Shown here piece by piece: positions 39,310 to 53,110 of a stretch of DNA of 64,000 bases. The stretch's first letter is position 1, and each line of letters starts with the position of its first letter. The notes beneath the pieces are model-generated. The model saw only the letters and a program-made list of their open reading frames with translations, did not search any database and was not told the DNA's origin. The stretch spans positions 2,542,001 through 2,606,000 of the forward strand of contig OY783223.1 in assembly GCA_963678705.1 (NCBI GenBank), given 5' to 3'. The DNA is from Panorpa germanica (lineage: Eukaryota; Arthropoda; Insecta; Mecoptera; Panorpidae). The translations under genes and the position numbers were made by a program.

Positions 39310-42300
39310 TGTTGGGAGGTTTTAAAGATATAAATACAGGTAATACAGTAAATCGTACGTCAATATTGATTTCTTGGTAATACCAAACATAAATCAATGT
39401 AGGTAAAAATTAAATGGATTAAAACATGTATTTTTTGTGTTTGTGCATATTTTGAACCTGTGCAGATGATATAAATATGCGAAAAAGTAATCTGTCAAGT
39501 GCAGAGATTAAGGGAGGGGTTAGGGTTTCAGCGTAAAAAATAGACTTTTTTTTGCGATTTTTTTTCTCAAGTATAGATTGAGCAATTTTCTTCGAACCTT
39601 TTTTACATTATTGAGCATACTTTTGACTATGTTGTATAATTTTATCATGCAGCAATATTGAAGCATAAGCCGGTAACAGAGCTTCCTCCAGAAGGTCTTG
39701 GAAAAAAAGCAATTTGCGGTGTTCACAATAACTCGGCCGGAAATTATTTGAAAATGAAAAACCATTAAAATTTAGTTAAATTATAATCAAATCCTAACCC
39801 CTACGGCCTCTGATAATTTTTTTTTTCATTTAAATTTTTTTGGTGGCCATCTAAAGTGTAAACTGTTATTTTCCACGAAAAATTCCGCCATTTTGTGGGT
39901 GGGAAACACCCTTAATGTAAAAAAATTGTTTTTATCTAAACGTTGGGGTGAGGTATTTTATATGTAGAAAATGTGTACGAAGTTTGAAATGAATCGGTCA
40001 ATTAGTTTTTAAATTGTCGTGAACACGGACTTTGAAAAAGTAGTTTTTAGAAAAACGCGTCTAAAGTTTTTTCATTGTAGTGTATAGTATACAGGGTGTA
40101 TTGTCAATACAGACAATACCTTCAAGAATATTGCTTAGATCGGCTTAAAATTTTAAGGACATATTCTTTAAATGTTAAACAATAAGAAAAGACAAAAAAA
40201 AAATTGGATTTTTTGAAAGTGACAACCCTAACCCCTTAAAGAAAATATAAAATACAAAATTTAATGACACCAATCTATAAACAAATTCAAACCTGCATAA
40301 ATGTAATATTAGCTTCGCAACCAGATTCCAAAAACATCCATTAAAATCAATTCATTGAATAAAAATATTACTTCGAGCAGAATTTAAAATAGAATTAATT
40401 TAAAAATCAACTAATAATTAAAATAAATGTTTAAAAGACTTTAAATAGTCGTATAGTGCGCCACTTGACTAACAAAAAAATCGTCGAGTTATAAAATTCA
40501 TGTCATATAGAAAATTGAGGTGTTTTTTCTAAAAAAAAAAATATTTTAAAAAAATAATTTGTATGTGGGTCGATCGATATGATATATTTAAATGCTAAAA
40601 ATGATATTTGTATTTTATTAAAATAATAATATGGAATTATTAAAATAAATATTTAAAGAAATTGCTATTGCTACATCGATTTTGTGTAACTAATGATGAA
40701 AATAATAGATTTAATAAATAAAATATTGACATTTTGTTAGATTTGATTGCTAGTTATGTGAAATATTGCTTTTTAATGCTACATTCATTTCTGCTTAAGA
40801 AAATATTCATGTTATTGATATGGAAACATGTATTTTATATATTATAAATTGTTTTACAGTACAATTTGTACAGTATGATAAAAAATGCGCCTGATTTTGA
40901 GGCAACATAAATCACAACTAATTCTTTAGCGAGATAAAAGTCAGTGTTGTCATAATTTGATATTTGAATAACTATTTATAACTTGAAGTATCATTTCCAG
41001 CTACTGATTTCATTTTTATTGAAATTCGCATGCGCACTAAGTAATTCAAAATTAAATTAAAATATGTCAAAATGTTTCTGAAACATATAATGTAAGATTA
41101 AATTACAACAAAAGCTGGGAATGGGGTTTGGATGTATATCTACAGCGCCATTTTCACTTCAGTGTTGATATTCTATGAAACCTTTATTTTCTTAAGCAGA
41201 AATTCCAATAATAAATAATATAAAATATTTTTAAAGCAACATTTTTCAACAAGCTGCTTTCATCATATAAAATTCTATTTCATACATTCTTTATGTTTGT
41301 TGTGAATATATTATATATAAATGATATTAAAATTGCTAAAAATGCTTTGATAATAGCATTTGTTATTATTGATTATACTAATTATAATAATAGGCATGCG
41401 TGACGAATATTATAAAACTAAAAACAAACCCCTACAAATATTATATAAGCACAAACTATTAAAAGAAAATTAATATTATAAATAATAATGAAACAAAATT
41501 AATTATTGTCGACCTTTATGCATTTATTCTTACATAATATTTAGTATCATATTTATAGGTTAAGTCGAATATTTGGAATTTATTATTGCTACGTTTAGTT
41601 TATTATTAATTGAATCATAATTCTGATTTCTTATGTGTTTTTAGAATCTCTTGAAAGGTTAGAATTATGATTTAATTAATAATAATAAATTGTATTTACT
41701 TCGTATTTTGTATTTTGCTTCTATTTTCAAACGATACACAAAGCGGTGCGCTGATTTACTCTGAAATAATTACTATGACAATTCATCGTGTTCAGAAGAA
41801 AATAGATCTACTTATGAGGCAATCTTTTACCACTTTGCATAATGTGCTGTATGAAATTTGTAAATATTTATGCTATTTCAACTATTTGTAAGAGGGATTG
41901 CATATGCTGAGGCGGTAAAAAGTAGACAAAGAATTTAAAACGTTGTAACACAGTATAAATCAGTTTTAAAATGTATCGATTTGAAAATAGTATATTAGTA
42001 TAATAATATTTTGAAGAGAAACAATATTTAGATGCACTTAAAACAATGCGAAAGTTTTTTAAAATAATTAGTGTATTTTATAGATAAACATATATTTAAA
42101 TTTAAACTATATACTTGTAAATTGAAGTATATATATAATATATGTATATACATTATACATATATGAATGTCAATTCGAATGTAAGTTTACTGGAATTTAA
42201 ATCCAATATAAATAATTTTCAAACAAAATCTATTTATAAAAAAAATATCACTACAATTTCATTCCAATTGCTAATCGTTCATTATTTTTAATTTTTATTA

Positions 42301-42881
42301 TATGTTAAGTTTTTGAATTGTTGTTATCAAATTTGTTATTTTTATGTTCTAATTATTGTTGAGTAGACAACATTTAGGAACGGTTATTAAAAGTGTCACA
42401 GTCTAACACGAATCTAGATTAAGAACTATGAAAGACTGTAGAAAACTATTTCAATATGAAAATCATATTCATACATATCTTAAGTAAGAATTTTAACTTA
42501 CATTAATGAATTAATATGTTGTAATTTTACAGTTTAATTTAAGAAGAATTTATTCTCTAATAAAAGTAAGTGAATATCTCAGTACATTGGCTAGAGCATT
42601 TACAGTTTATATGTATCAATCTACTTGCGATATTTATGCTATAACAGTAATACTTATAAATTGAATCACAAATATTTTGATAAAATGTCACGCTGAGTGA
42701 AGTTTCTGTCACTTTTAACGTCATGTGGTGAAATGGTTTCGCAATTTTGTAGCCCACAACCTGTGGCAAGCGTTGTCTCTGTTCTTTTAATGTATTTTTA
42801 TGATGATGTCTCTCTCTTGCTATGATAAAAACAATGCTGTCTTAAGGTAGTTCACTATTAAAACCAGTTTTCTGCAGACAC

Positions 42882-43222
42882 GGCTTGTGTCCTCATTTTC
42901 TAGTGGTCGATTTTTCAATTGTTGATTGAAATTGATGTTAATAAATGTGTATTGGCGTTTCTATCTTATTAAATATCTAAATGTAGACGCAGATATAGCA
43001 ATGTAAGGTTGGCAGCGGTTGTGATGTCACATGTATTTGGAATGTGTACAACGTTGAGTCCCTCTAATAAATAAAGAGACAAAATGACTTTTTTAATTGT
43101 TATTATATCTTGAAATATAACGAGTTATTAACAAATAATTGGACATTTGAGGTTCTAGTAACCCACTTTATCAATATATAGTACATTTTTATAGAAACTA
43201 AGGCATAGGACACAAGCCCATT
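42882..43222 (+). mobile_element. Family B MITE copy 6, internally deleted
   Basis: 341 bp with both ends but missing the central part around GTCAGTGCTGTGG. The adjoining left flank carries the terminal motif of family M (CTTAAGGTAGTTCACTA at 42841). Confidence 0.85.
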
Positions 43223-44654
43223 TATGAAACAGAATATGAAGACGCTTACCATAATGTTACCACAAACAAACCACAATAACCACCATTTTTTTTAAGTTAG
43301 AATTTGAATGATAACAAGAAATACGACGAAATCGAATAACTAGGTGTTGAAACTAATCATATCACAAGCAAACACTGACGAATAGGTTTTTATGAAACTA
43401 TCACAAATTAGTCGTAATTTTAATGTAATACCAACAAATTCGTATACCAAATAATTCAAAAAAATGAGTTACGGTGTTATTTACTTTGCTATTGAATCTT
43501 AGTACATTGTTTGTTTAAAATATAATGCAAGACTGTTAATAATAAAGCTAAATTTGACAGCTAATAAATATTTATAATACAAAGTTAGTAAATGATTGAT
43601 ATAAAGCAAGGATAAGAACATCCGTTTTTGATAAATAAAAACCTATGACGCATTTAGATAAGAAGGCGTGTTCGTTCTTATATTGTACTTACTTTATTAT
43701 TTTTATTTTAAAATCTTTAGAAAGTTGAAGACATTTTTTTTATATTTATAAATTAATATTTAAAATTATTATTTACATGTAAGTTTTATTTATATTTTAA
43801 AATATTAATGTCTATTGAATATAACACTTAAATATTACAATTGTATATAGTTTTAACGTGAAGGTTTTGATATAAATTAACTGGAATTATGGGCTTCATA
43901 AAAATGATTAATTTTATAGAAAATGTAATGTAGTATGGTAGTTGTTATTCTATTTTTGTTATTATGACATGGTCAGTGTGTTTGTGCCTCAACTTGGTTT
44001 GTTTTTTGTTGTTATTTTTCTTCTTTCTTGTCACTATTTTGACATCTTATGTAAGCATTTACGTAATTTAGGATAATTTACAGGATAGAAACCTGTTATT
44101 ATTTGTTATATTCGGTACAGCATAGATGTATAACGCAAGTAAATTTTCATATGACGTTTTGAAATAGATAAATATATGACAGCAGCGAAATTCTCTCGCT
44201 CTCGCTCTAAAAAGTGACATTGTTTGGTAAAAGCGATGTTGCCAGTGTTGTCAAATATACATCGAGGTATTTATTAAGTGCGTTGTGCCATTTTTAATTG
44301 TAAGGTGTTCACTGGATGCATTTAATGAAGAATTTTAATAAAACTTTGCTTAATTATTCATTGATTAAATACAAATCATATAAGCCTAATTACTCTAAAA
44401 TTCATCACGCCGTTTTTATAAAAAAAAAACGAAATCAAAATTTTGTAAATTTAACACGGGCTCTTATGGAGAATACAATTTTTTATGTGAATTATTTGTT
44501 TAAATTCCAAACATAATGCAAGAACTTCATGAAAATTTGGTGTGTTATAAAAAACGTAGTCACAGACCTTATAAATGTAATTTAAAATTATTGACTTCAT
44601 TGTTATTGAGATATTATTAAAAAATTAACTTGAGAGATGAATTGATCAGTAGTC

Positions 44655-44860
44655 GAGATGTGGCAACACCGCTTTCATATTGCTATGAAATAAGCGCTGT
44701 ACTTGATTATGTCTGCAATGTGTTACAACAATTAAAAGTTAGCGGTGTTGTCACGTTTATTACTGTATTACTAGGGATGTGTGTGTACAAATACGTATTG
44801 ATGCTATTTGGTTGTGTGTGAAAGCAGTGAGAATGTTTTTAACTGAGACAAAACCGCTTT
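44655..44860 (+). repeat. Family H repeat copy 2
   Basis: Contains a 14-bp inverted pair GTGGCAACACCGCT / AGCGGTGTTGTCAC about 65 bases apart, and a downstream part resembling 20070-20165. Confidence 0.6.
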
Positions 44861-45443
44861 GAATCAGATTGTCAGTGAACAACTGTTACATTAATATAAT
44901 ATAACAAATAATAAAAAAGTAAAAATAATGAAAAGCAAATTGGAATATGATAAATAAACAATCTGACTAGACTATTCATCGTACGTAGGCACTTAATCTC
45001 ACTTATAAAAATGGGCACAAAATTCTCGCTTAAAAAAAAAAAATTATGTGTAATTTCTTAAATTAAATAGAAAATAGAAAACAATTATTTGTAACTTGAA
45101 AATAAAAATCACTAAAAACCTAATAATATATTATAAAATGAACGAAACAAAAAAGAAAACAAAATACTAAAAATATAAAAAAAAAAAATCATTTTGAGAA
45201 AATGTCATCTAAAAATTCTTCTTCTGAAAATTCTTATGTATTCCTACGAGCTTTCCCAGGATAGGAAAATGGGCCTGGCCACTTTACATATCTAGATCTA
45301 GATCATAGACTATTTATTTATAGAAACTAACTATTTATTTTTAAGTTCTTACCTGAATCAATGAATGTTTTTCTAATTGTTGTAGAGGTTCTATGGATTC
45401 ATAATTTTCTATGTATTTCTATTTGTCAAACGAATAGCAACGT

Positions 45444-45760
45444 TGGACGCATCGTGTGGTCGATGCTGCAACTAAGTGTGTCCAACGTTCATGTGCGAAG
45501 AAGTTCGGGCTGTTGTCGGTCTTTTGACCCCCACCACATACTTAATCCACATGTCATGCACTGAAAGGTCCAACAAAGAAAGGTTTTATACTTGAAGGTT
45601 TCTTTATTTACTTGAAAGTTTTTGTTAAACAATGTCAGTGTCAATAATATCAACAAATTAATAAAATAAATAAATCATTCGGATCAAACATTCGTTCCAC
45701 CGTGTAGTAGGAAACTTGCTATGTCAATCTTCCAATATTTGGATGCAAACATTTGAATCA
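45444..45760 (-). repeat. Family C repeat copy 4
   Basis: Inverted copy between the NCS genes, with GTTGGACGCATCGTGTGGTC at its left end and ATCTTCCAATATTTGGATG at the right. Confidence 0.75.
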
Positions 45761-46509
45761 AACGTTCTTTTGCGTTCGGGTCCGATTATTCACTGTTGTG
45801 TACAAAATATTGTGTATAGAATATATCAAAACGTTCGTATATTTGCTTCGGCTATGTTCGAGAACCGAACACACATGCGTAGACAACTATGACATTAAAA
45901 CATAACCTACAATGCTCAGTGTGAACGTATCCGAACGTTTATTACCCATAATTATTGGCAAATATTTATGGTATAGTAAACAATAACTGTCATAACCTCA
46001 CTTTGTGATTTCGGGGGAATAACAATTAGAAATAAATTCATTGATTACAACTTCGACGTATGCTCTCTACTACTCGTACATAGTCCTTGCACGAAAAGCT
46101 GATGTCTCTAAGCCCGTCTTATAATAATTATTACTAAATTTAACAAACTTTAAAATATATGAAATAAATATAAATATATATTAATGGCTATTTAAGGATT
46201 TACAAATTGTGAATTGAATCACTGAATGATTTTATCGAATCGTTCATTGATTCGCTCACAAAATACGAGCCCCACTTTATGAGTCCCTTTGTACCTTGTG
46301 GACAGTGGACCTCACCGATCGATGCTGGTTGCTATTTTCATTCTAAACAAATTTATTTGCATACATTTTTACATACGAGTATAAAAGATAACTTGAATTG
46401 TATTGAAATCATTAATTTGTCTTAAAAAGTAAAGCAATATCCGACATTTATGTTTTAGGGTGACCCAATACGATATAAAACCGCAATATTTCGGTGACAT
46501 TTGACAGAT

Positions 46510-46625
46510 ATTGTGTTTCATTACTAACCTCAGAGTTTGTACTTTAGATTAAGATTAAAATAAGAATATCACCACTTTTACCCAGAAATATTGCGTTTTT
46601 CTATTAATTATATTGATTTATACAA
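46510..46625 (-). repeat. Family I fragment copy 3
   Basis: Shares AACCTCAGAGTTTGTACTTTAGATTA-type sequence (inverted) and the AATATTGCGTTTTTCTATT segment with the other copies. No clear ends. Confidence 0.55.
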
Positions 46626-46834
46626 GAAAACTTGTGCATCATGTCTAGGTTATGTCATACTACATACATTTACAGTGTGTTGTACATCTTTGTGTTAATA
46701 CTTTGAGGTTAACTTCAATAATACTTTGCAATTTGAATCATGTAGTTTTGCGTTACAATATAGATAATTATTTAACAGCAAGTAACCCATGTTCTTAACA
46801 GCCAAAGTATTTTGCTGGTATGTAGTTTAATGAG

Positions 46835-47450
46835 AATGGGCTCATGTCCTCATTTTTTAGTTGTCGATTGAAATTGATGTTAATAAATGTGTATTGGCGT
46901 GTTTATTTTATTAAATATCTAAATATTGACGGAGATATAGCAATTAAAAATTTGAATTGTAGTTTTAGCATTAGAAATGGTCGGCTATATTTGTATGACG
47001 TGAAATACATTTTAACGTCAGTTATTTGTTTAGTAGGTCAGTGCTGTGGTAATGTGCTGTAGCTGTTGGTAGTCGAAATAATCAAGTCAAGTCAAAGAAT
47101 AATAAATTTTTATTTTATTTAACCCTTGTTACGGCAGACATAATATTGGAATTTTGTTGTTTCTTGAAATAGCTGTAAATAATATTTGATATTTTGATAT
47201 ATAAATACATATAGCAGAGATTTATGAGCTGTAAGGTTTGCAGCGGTTGTGATGTCACATGCTTTTGGAATGTGTACAACGTTGAATCCCTTTAATAATT
47301 AAAGAGACAAAATGACTTTTTTAATTGTTAATATCTCTTAACATATAAGGAGTTATTAAAAAATAATTGAACATTTGAGGTTCTAGTAACCCACTTTATC
47401 AATATATAGTACACTTTTATAGAAATTAAGACATAGGACACAAGCCCATT
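46835..47450 (+). mobile_element. Family B MITE copy 7
   Basis: 616 bp with both ends, between the two NCS genes. Confidence 0.9.
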
Positions 47451-48230
47451 GAAATAACTTACTGTCAACTTTATATAAATGTTGGATAAAGCTTTTATAA
47501 CAGTGTCATTGCTTTTAGCAAGGGAACCATAACATAATTTATTCAGACTGGCAATTGGGTAGTTTCAAAAAGAGCCCATAGTTTTATTAAACAACATTCA
47601 TTTATATTTAATTTTGTAATACTTATTATCTATTCAAAATCTCAAGCGCAAATTTATAATAATTCTCACAAAAAAGCATAAACTATTAAGTATCCATAAT
47701 TATAATCATAACTATATATATAAATATACACAAAATATTGTATAACAATTAATTATTCTTTTAAATCACTTTACTCTTATTGAGGTGTTAAAAGTGTTAC
47801 ATTTTTCTAAATTAAATATACATATTATTTAGAAATATTTAACACAAAATGAAGTTTTTTTCAAGCTGTATTTAAAATCCACAGCTAATTCTGGATAACA
47901 CCAATAGATGGCAGTAGCTGTATTAATTTTAGAGATAAATTATTATATTTATTCGTTCTATATGTATATGTACGTATTTTGTGATTTTATTTATAAGAAA
48001 TAATTATTTTTAATTATATATAAACAATAATAATATGTTTTTTAATGTTAGATTATATTTAGATGGAATCTATGAGCATTCATAAATATTATTTGCTAGA
48101 TTAGAGGATGCATGTTTTTATTTTCTTTGACAGAACCGTTTCTCTCACTGGATTTGTTATATGAAACGTGGTATAGAAGGGAGAGAGAAGGTGTATGCTG
48201 CGACAGCAACAGTTTTTCGGAATCGTATAA

Positions 48231-48601
48231 GGCCTGTCGTACACTGCAAGCGTATTTAAGCGAATACAACGCTAAAGCTATCCGAACCTTGTAAATGTAA
48301 TCAGTCGTCTCAGACTGAACGCGATATGAAAGAGAAAGCAATAGTCTCTTTCATAACAGTGGTGTATCGATAAAAATTAAAGTAAAATGATAAATTATGT
48401 TAGTGCAAAACAACTCTAATACACCCTACAGTACACAATTTTGACTCGGCGTACTTGTTGTATCGGTATATGTATTGTGACACAACACATTCAAGGAATA
48501 CAAGAGTCGGTTTTCTTTAAGAGTTTTAGCTGCTCAACCAAGTAGTCGATTTACGCCCGAATTCACCGTCGTTTAAATACGCTTGCAGTATACGACAGGT
48601 C
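48231..48601 (+). mobile_element. Family N MITE copy 3
   Basis: 371 bp; ends GGCCTGTCGTACACTGCAAG / CTTGCAGTATACGACAGGTC, flanked by TAA on the left and TGA on the right. About 0.8 kb upstream of the Nca start codon. Confidence 0.85.
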
Positions 48602-48661
48602 TGAATTGAAATAGAATGAAACAAACCATTTTTGTAACCTTTGACCTTTGACCTTTGAAAC

Positions 48662-49098
48662 CATAGAGATATAAGACTAGAGTACGCAAAGTGTACGGCC
48701 GCGTGTAAGAGGAAGCGATAAATGCAAAGAGAGAGATACCCTACCGAGGTTCCTATCTGTTTCTTCGTAGCGTACGTATGGTAGGGAGTAAACAAGCCTG
48801 CCGCCTTGGTTGATTGCCGGTATGGTAGAGGGTAAACAAGCAAGCAGACGCTATAGTTAAAATTAAAATAAAGATTGGTATATATACACAAAGCATTTTA
48901 ACGTCCAGATAATGAATAAAGACACCGACAGCCCCCCACTCTGACTATACCCCCACTCATTGCTATATTTTCGTTACCGCGGCAGTCAATCACAGTACTC
49001 GGCTCGAAAGAGACACAGAGAGGATTTCGAGGTTATCTCTCTCTTTGCCTATGTTACAGTATTCAGCTTCTTGCGCACTCTAGTCTTATATCTCTATG
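48662..49098. mobile_element. Family F MITE upstream of Nca
   Basis: 437 bp; ends CATAGAGATATAAGACTAG / CTAGTCTTATATCTCTATG. Inside is a 30-bp direct repeat (GTATGGTAG-GAGTAAACAAGC at about 48775 and 48821). It lies between family N copy 3 and the probable Nca leader exon. The 121-codon antisense frame over it is chance. Confidence 0.78.
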
Positions 49099-49434
49099 AT
49101 TGAAACTGACGACTTTCTTACTCGACATACTAAGACTTATTTGAGCTAACTTATAAAATGTCAATACAACTTTTTAGCTAATTGTATTTATTCTAATCAA
49201 TATTTACTTTTAAAATAACTAAAAATATTTTTTTACTGTTAAATAAAATTTCTAAAATTATATTTTTATGTGCAGGTATTTTAGATAAATCTGTAGAATC
49301 ACTGGTTTTATAATCGACCACAAGAAGCGCAAATTTTGACCAGAGATATCAAGTTCATCTAGAAATAATCAGTGCGCCGTGTTCAGTAAGGCGCCAGAAA
49401 GCTCTAAAGCGGGGCAACTATAACGGTCTCCGCC

Positions 49435-49623
49435 ATGGGCAAGCAAAACAGTAAATTGAAGCCAGAAGTGCTGGAAGATCTGAAACAAAACACTGAGTTT
49501 TCGGATGCGGAAATTCAAGAGTGGTACAAGGGTTTTCTCAAAGACTGCCCCAGTGGACATTTATCCGTTGAGGAATTTAAGAAAATTTATGGAAATTTCT
49601 TTCCTTATGGTGATGCCAGTAAA
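49435..49623 (+). CDS. Nca: Neurocalcin, coding exon 1 (residues 1-63)
   Basis: First coding exon of Neurocalcin (exons 49435-49623, 51043-51231, 51305-51499; 190 aa, the length of the fly protein). It starts [10 protein letters not shown] in a strong context (cgccATGG), with Gly2 for N-myristoylation, and contains inactive EF-hand 1 with the CPSG motif at residues 38-41. A possible 5'UTR acceptor (tgcag, AG at 49274-49275) suggests the leader exon begins near 49276. The donor is AAA|gtaagt, phase 0. From memory the protein is almost identical to Drosophila Nca. Neurocalcin is a calcium-myristoyl switch protein of neurons that moves to membranes when calcium rises. A family-B MITE begins only about 30 bases past the donor. 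Confidence 0.98.
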
Positions 49624-49654
49624 GTAAGTGTTTCGAATATATACTAGTAATAAG

Positions 49655-50333
49655 AATGGGCTTGTGCCCTCATTTTTTAGTGGTCGATTTTTCAATTGTT
49701 GATTAAAATTGATGTTAATAAATGTGTATTGGCGTGTCTATTTTAATAAATATCTAAATCTTGACGGAGATATAGCAATTAAAAGTTTAAATTGTAGTTT
49801 TAGCGCTAGAGATGGTCAGCCATTTGTATGACGTGAAATGCATTTCAACGTCAGTTAATAATAATAATGTTCAGTAGCTGTTGGTAGTCAAATATTCAAG
49901 TCAAATCAAAGAATAATAAGTTTTTATTTTATTACCGTACAGGGTTACTGTTACGGCAAACATAATATTGGAATTTTATTGTTCCTCGAAATAGTTGTAA
50001 ATAATATTTGATATTTTGATATATAAATACATATAGCAGAGATTGATGAGCTGTAAGGTTGGTCACCTGTAAACTTGTCAGAGTTCTGTCAATAATATAT
50101 GTTGTATAAAAGAGTTAGCAACTAGCGGTTGTGAGGTCACATGCATTTGGAATGTTGTACAACGTTGAATCACTTTAATAATTAAAGAGAAAAACTGACT
50201 TTTTGAATTGTTAATATCTCTTAACATATAAGGAGTTATTAAAAAATAATTGAACATTTGAGGTTCTAGTAACCAACTTTTTCAATATATAGTACACTTT
50301 TATAGAAATTAAGGAATAGGACACAAGCCCATT
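49655..50333 (+). mobile_element. Family B MITE copy 8, in Nca intron 1
   Basis: 679 bp with both ends. It begins 31 bases after the Nca exon 1 donor and makes up about half of the 1419-bp intron. It has the same sub-family insert as copy 4 (CTTGTCAGAGTTCTGTC region). Confidence 0.92.
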
Positions 50334-50670
50334 ACATATTGAGCGTCTAGGTCATTATTAAGAAAACAATTGTCGAGTTATGAACATTCCAGCGATATTC
50401 GACAAGTTTTATCTGCAATATAATTTTGTTTGGTTATCTCAATCAGATAGATGATATAATTTTATATATATAACTACATACACAACTGAAAATTTGATTG
50501 TAGTTGTCTCACTAATGAACTGGACAATATATATCATACCTATTAGTCGTAGAAAATCCGTCGTTAAAAAGGCAACCGTTCATTTTCGGTATGGAGCAAT
50601 ATTTGTATTTCATCATGTAAGAATGTCAAACTTAAGAATGTCAAGTTAAGTTTAAATTTCCGGAGAAAAG

Positions 50671-50940
50671 TATACGTCCCACAAAAATTTTGTAGAGACC
50701 TTTTTTGTAGATAATAATATTATCAACAACTTTTATTCGTTACTTTTTATTCCAACTTTAATAATAAGCAAGATTATTAATCTTAGATCCAGCGGTACAG
50801 TTTGTTCATTACACCACTTCATTTATTTTGGTTTATAACTTATTTATTACAAAAGTGACAACAAAAAGTTATTAATAAAAGTTGTTAATAATATTATTAT
50901 CTACAAAAAAGCTTTTCACAAAATTTTTGTGGGAGTTATA
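50671..50940. mobile_element. Family L MITE in Nca intron 1
   Basis: 270 bp with inverted arms of about 65 bp (TCCCACAAAAATTTTGT and GTAGATAATAATATTAT landmarks). A diverged relative lies at 52880-53110 downstream of Nca. Confidence 0.82.
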
Positions 50941-51009
50941 CTTTACAAAATAAAAGGATAACTAAATATAACCTCATTTCCTAAATAGAGTAGGCCAATG
51001 TAGGTTTGA

Positions 51010-51288
<279 letters not shown>

Positions 51289-51304
51289 TAATAATTTATT
51301 TCAG

Positions 51305-51499
51305 GCTATCTATAAGATGGTTGGATCAGTCATGAAAATGCCAGAAGATGAGAGTACACCAGAAAAACGTACAGATAAAATCTTTCGACAAATGGATCGA
51401 AATAAAGACGGCAAATTGAGCCTTGATGAATTTATTGAAGGGGCTAAAAGTGATCCGTCAATTGTGAGACTTCTACAATGTGACCCTCAAGCTCAGTAG
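51305..51499 (+). CDS. Nca: Neurocalcin, last coding exon (residues 127-190)
   Basis: A 64-codon exon plus TAG, following acceptor tttcag at 51304. It begins [16 protein letters not shown] and carries EF-hand 4 ([12 protein letters not shown], residues 157-168, ligands intact), then the family C-terminus ending CDPQAQ. A candidate poly(A) signal is at 52056-52061; the 3'UTR in between is strongly A+T-rich. Confidence 0.99.
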   Translation, partial: AIYKMVGSVMKMPEDESTPEKRTDKIFRQMDRNKDGKLSLDEFIEGAKSDPSIVRLLQCDPQAQ

Positions 51500-52055
51500 T
51501 TGTGCATAAAACACCAGGAGTCCTGAAAAATAACAAAAATCGAATGTTTGCCGCAACAGAGTGGATACATTCATTTGACAAAATATTCTCCCAGTTTTAC
51601 AAAAGCACATAATAATAGTTTTAGATTCAGTTTAATTAGTTCTTTATTTTTTTTTTTAGATCTTTATTTAATTTTACTCGGACTTTTTATATATATAAAG
51701 TGATAATATTTAATTTGATATAAAGAAATTTAATTTATATTTATATAAGTCGTAATTATTGTTTCGTAAATATGTTTTAGTCATCGTATTCGTTTTTAAT
51801 TTGCGAATAATATTTTACTTGTCGATTTTGTGACGTAAGATACTTAAGACGTAAAAAAAATTTTAGGTTAAAACTTTTAGATTTATACAGTAAACAATAA
51901 CCAATACGATAACGATATGGTAATGGTAAAACTATCATTGTATCTTTTGGGACACCTTTTTTATTATATAGACTCGAACTGTCCCTTAATTTACTAAGCT
52001 ATTTGAAGCAGATTTATTTTTAAATTAAATTACAAGCCTTGCATAATAATTTAAC

Positions 52056-52061
52056 AATAAA
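52056..52061 (+). terminator. Nca: Candidate poly(A) signal of Nca
   Basis: AATAAA about 560 bases downstream of the stop. It is one of several A+T-rich hexamers in the region, so its use is uncertain. Confidence 0.35.
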
Positions 52062-52879
52062 CATTTACTACTCTATAATAATAATTACATTTTGAGGTTA
52101 GTTTTATTTGTTTTATGAAGTAAATGTGGAAAATATTCATTAATATTAACATTTTCAGGATTATAACTCTATTCTAATTACGAATTTGCTAACGTAGAGA
52201 TCATGTAATGGTTCTGATTAAAGTTACGTAGCATTTACATCGTTACATGTTTTCTATTGGGTTGTTTACATAAATGTTTAGTAAATACAGGTAACATAAA
52301 CGTAATATATATGTCACAAGTAGCAGACAACAACCTGTGTATTTATAAAACATTTTCTTAAATAATTATGTAACAAATACGTTTCTAAAATTGAATGAGA
52401 TAATAATTTTGAAATAATATTTAAATATATTGAAACCCGAATAGAAATCTTAGGTCAATTATACTAATAAATAAAAATAAATAAGTTTTTGTTTCTCGTC
52501 CTTGTCGCGAAAGATGCAATCTATTGCGGTATTAATTCAAATTAAAAATAGGTCTTTTAATTATACGAGTATATATAAAAAAATTAAACATTAATATTAA
52601 AATATAAAAAAAAAATTATATACAGAAAAAAATATGTTATTTAGAAATAAAAATAAAAAAATAGTAACCGCTAGAATATGGCGCGCTTTCTCATTTTTCA
52701 ATTAAATAGCGCATTCAAAAATTTACTGAAATATACAAATTATATTTGTTTATTGTATGTGCTCATAAACTTTAAGATTACGCTGTGAATTTGTCATTTT
52801 ATTTTTTATTTATAGTCAACAAAAACTGAGTTGGATAAAATATTGTGCTATTCTTTGTTTATCTTTAAAACTGTAAGTC

Positions 52880-53110
52880 TCACAAAAAATTTGTAAAGAG
52901 CTTAAAGCTAGACAATAATATTATCTACAACTTTTGTTAATAACTTTTTGTTGTAACTTTTATAATAAAAAAGCTACAAGCCAAAATAAGTGGTACAGTC
53001 GGTTCATTACATCACTTAATTTAGGATTTCTCTTAATAATATATAATATAATTCCTTGTAACTTTTTTATTATAAAAGTTAGAACAAAAAGTTGTTATTA
53101 AAAGAGCCCA
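52880..53110. repeat. Family L relative downstream of Nca
   Basis: Shares CAATAATATTATCTACAAC and AGAACAAAAAGTTGTTATTA with the element at 50671, with decayed ends. Confidence 0.6.

Larger units (their letters stand above)
39310..49275. other. Intergenic region between the two NCS genes
   Basis: About 10 kb. The part 39310-42840 is very A+T-rich with no repeat family I could pair; 43223-44654 likewise. The remainder holds B6, H2, C4, I3, B7, N3 and F. No coding exon is supported. Confidence 0.7.

Noticed and set aside
48526..48891. 121-codon - strand frame upstream of Nca
   Set aside because: It spans the end of a family N MITE and half of a family F MITE, with no recognisable domain.
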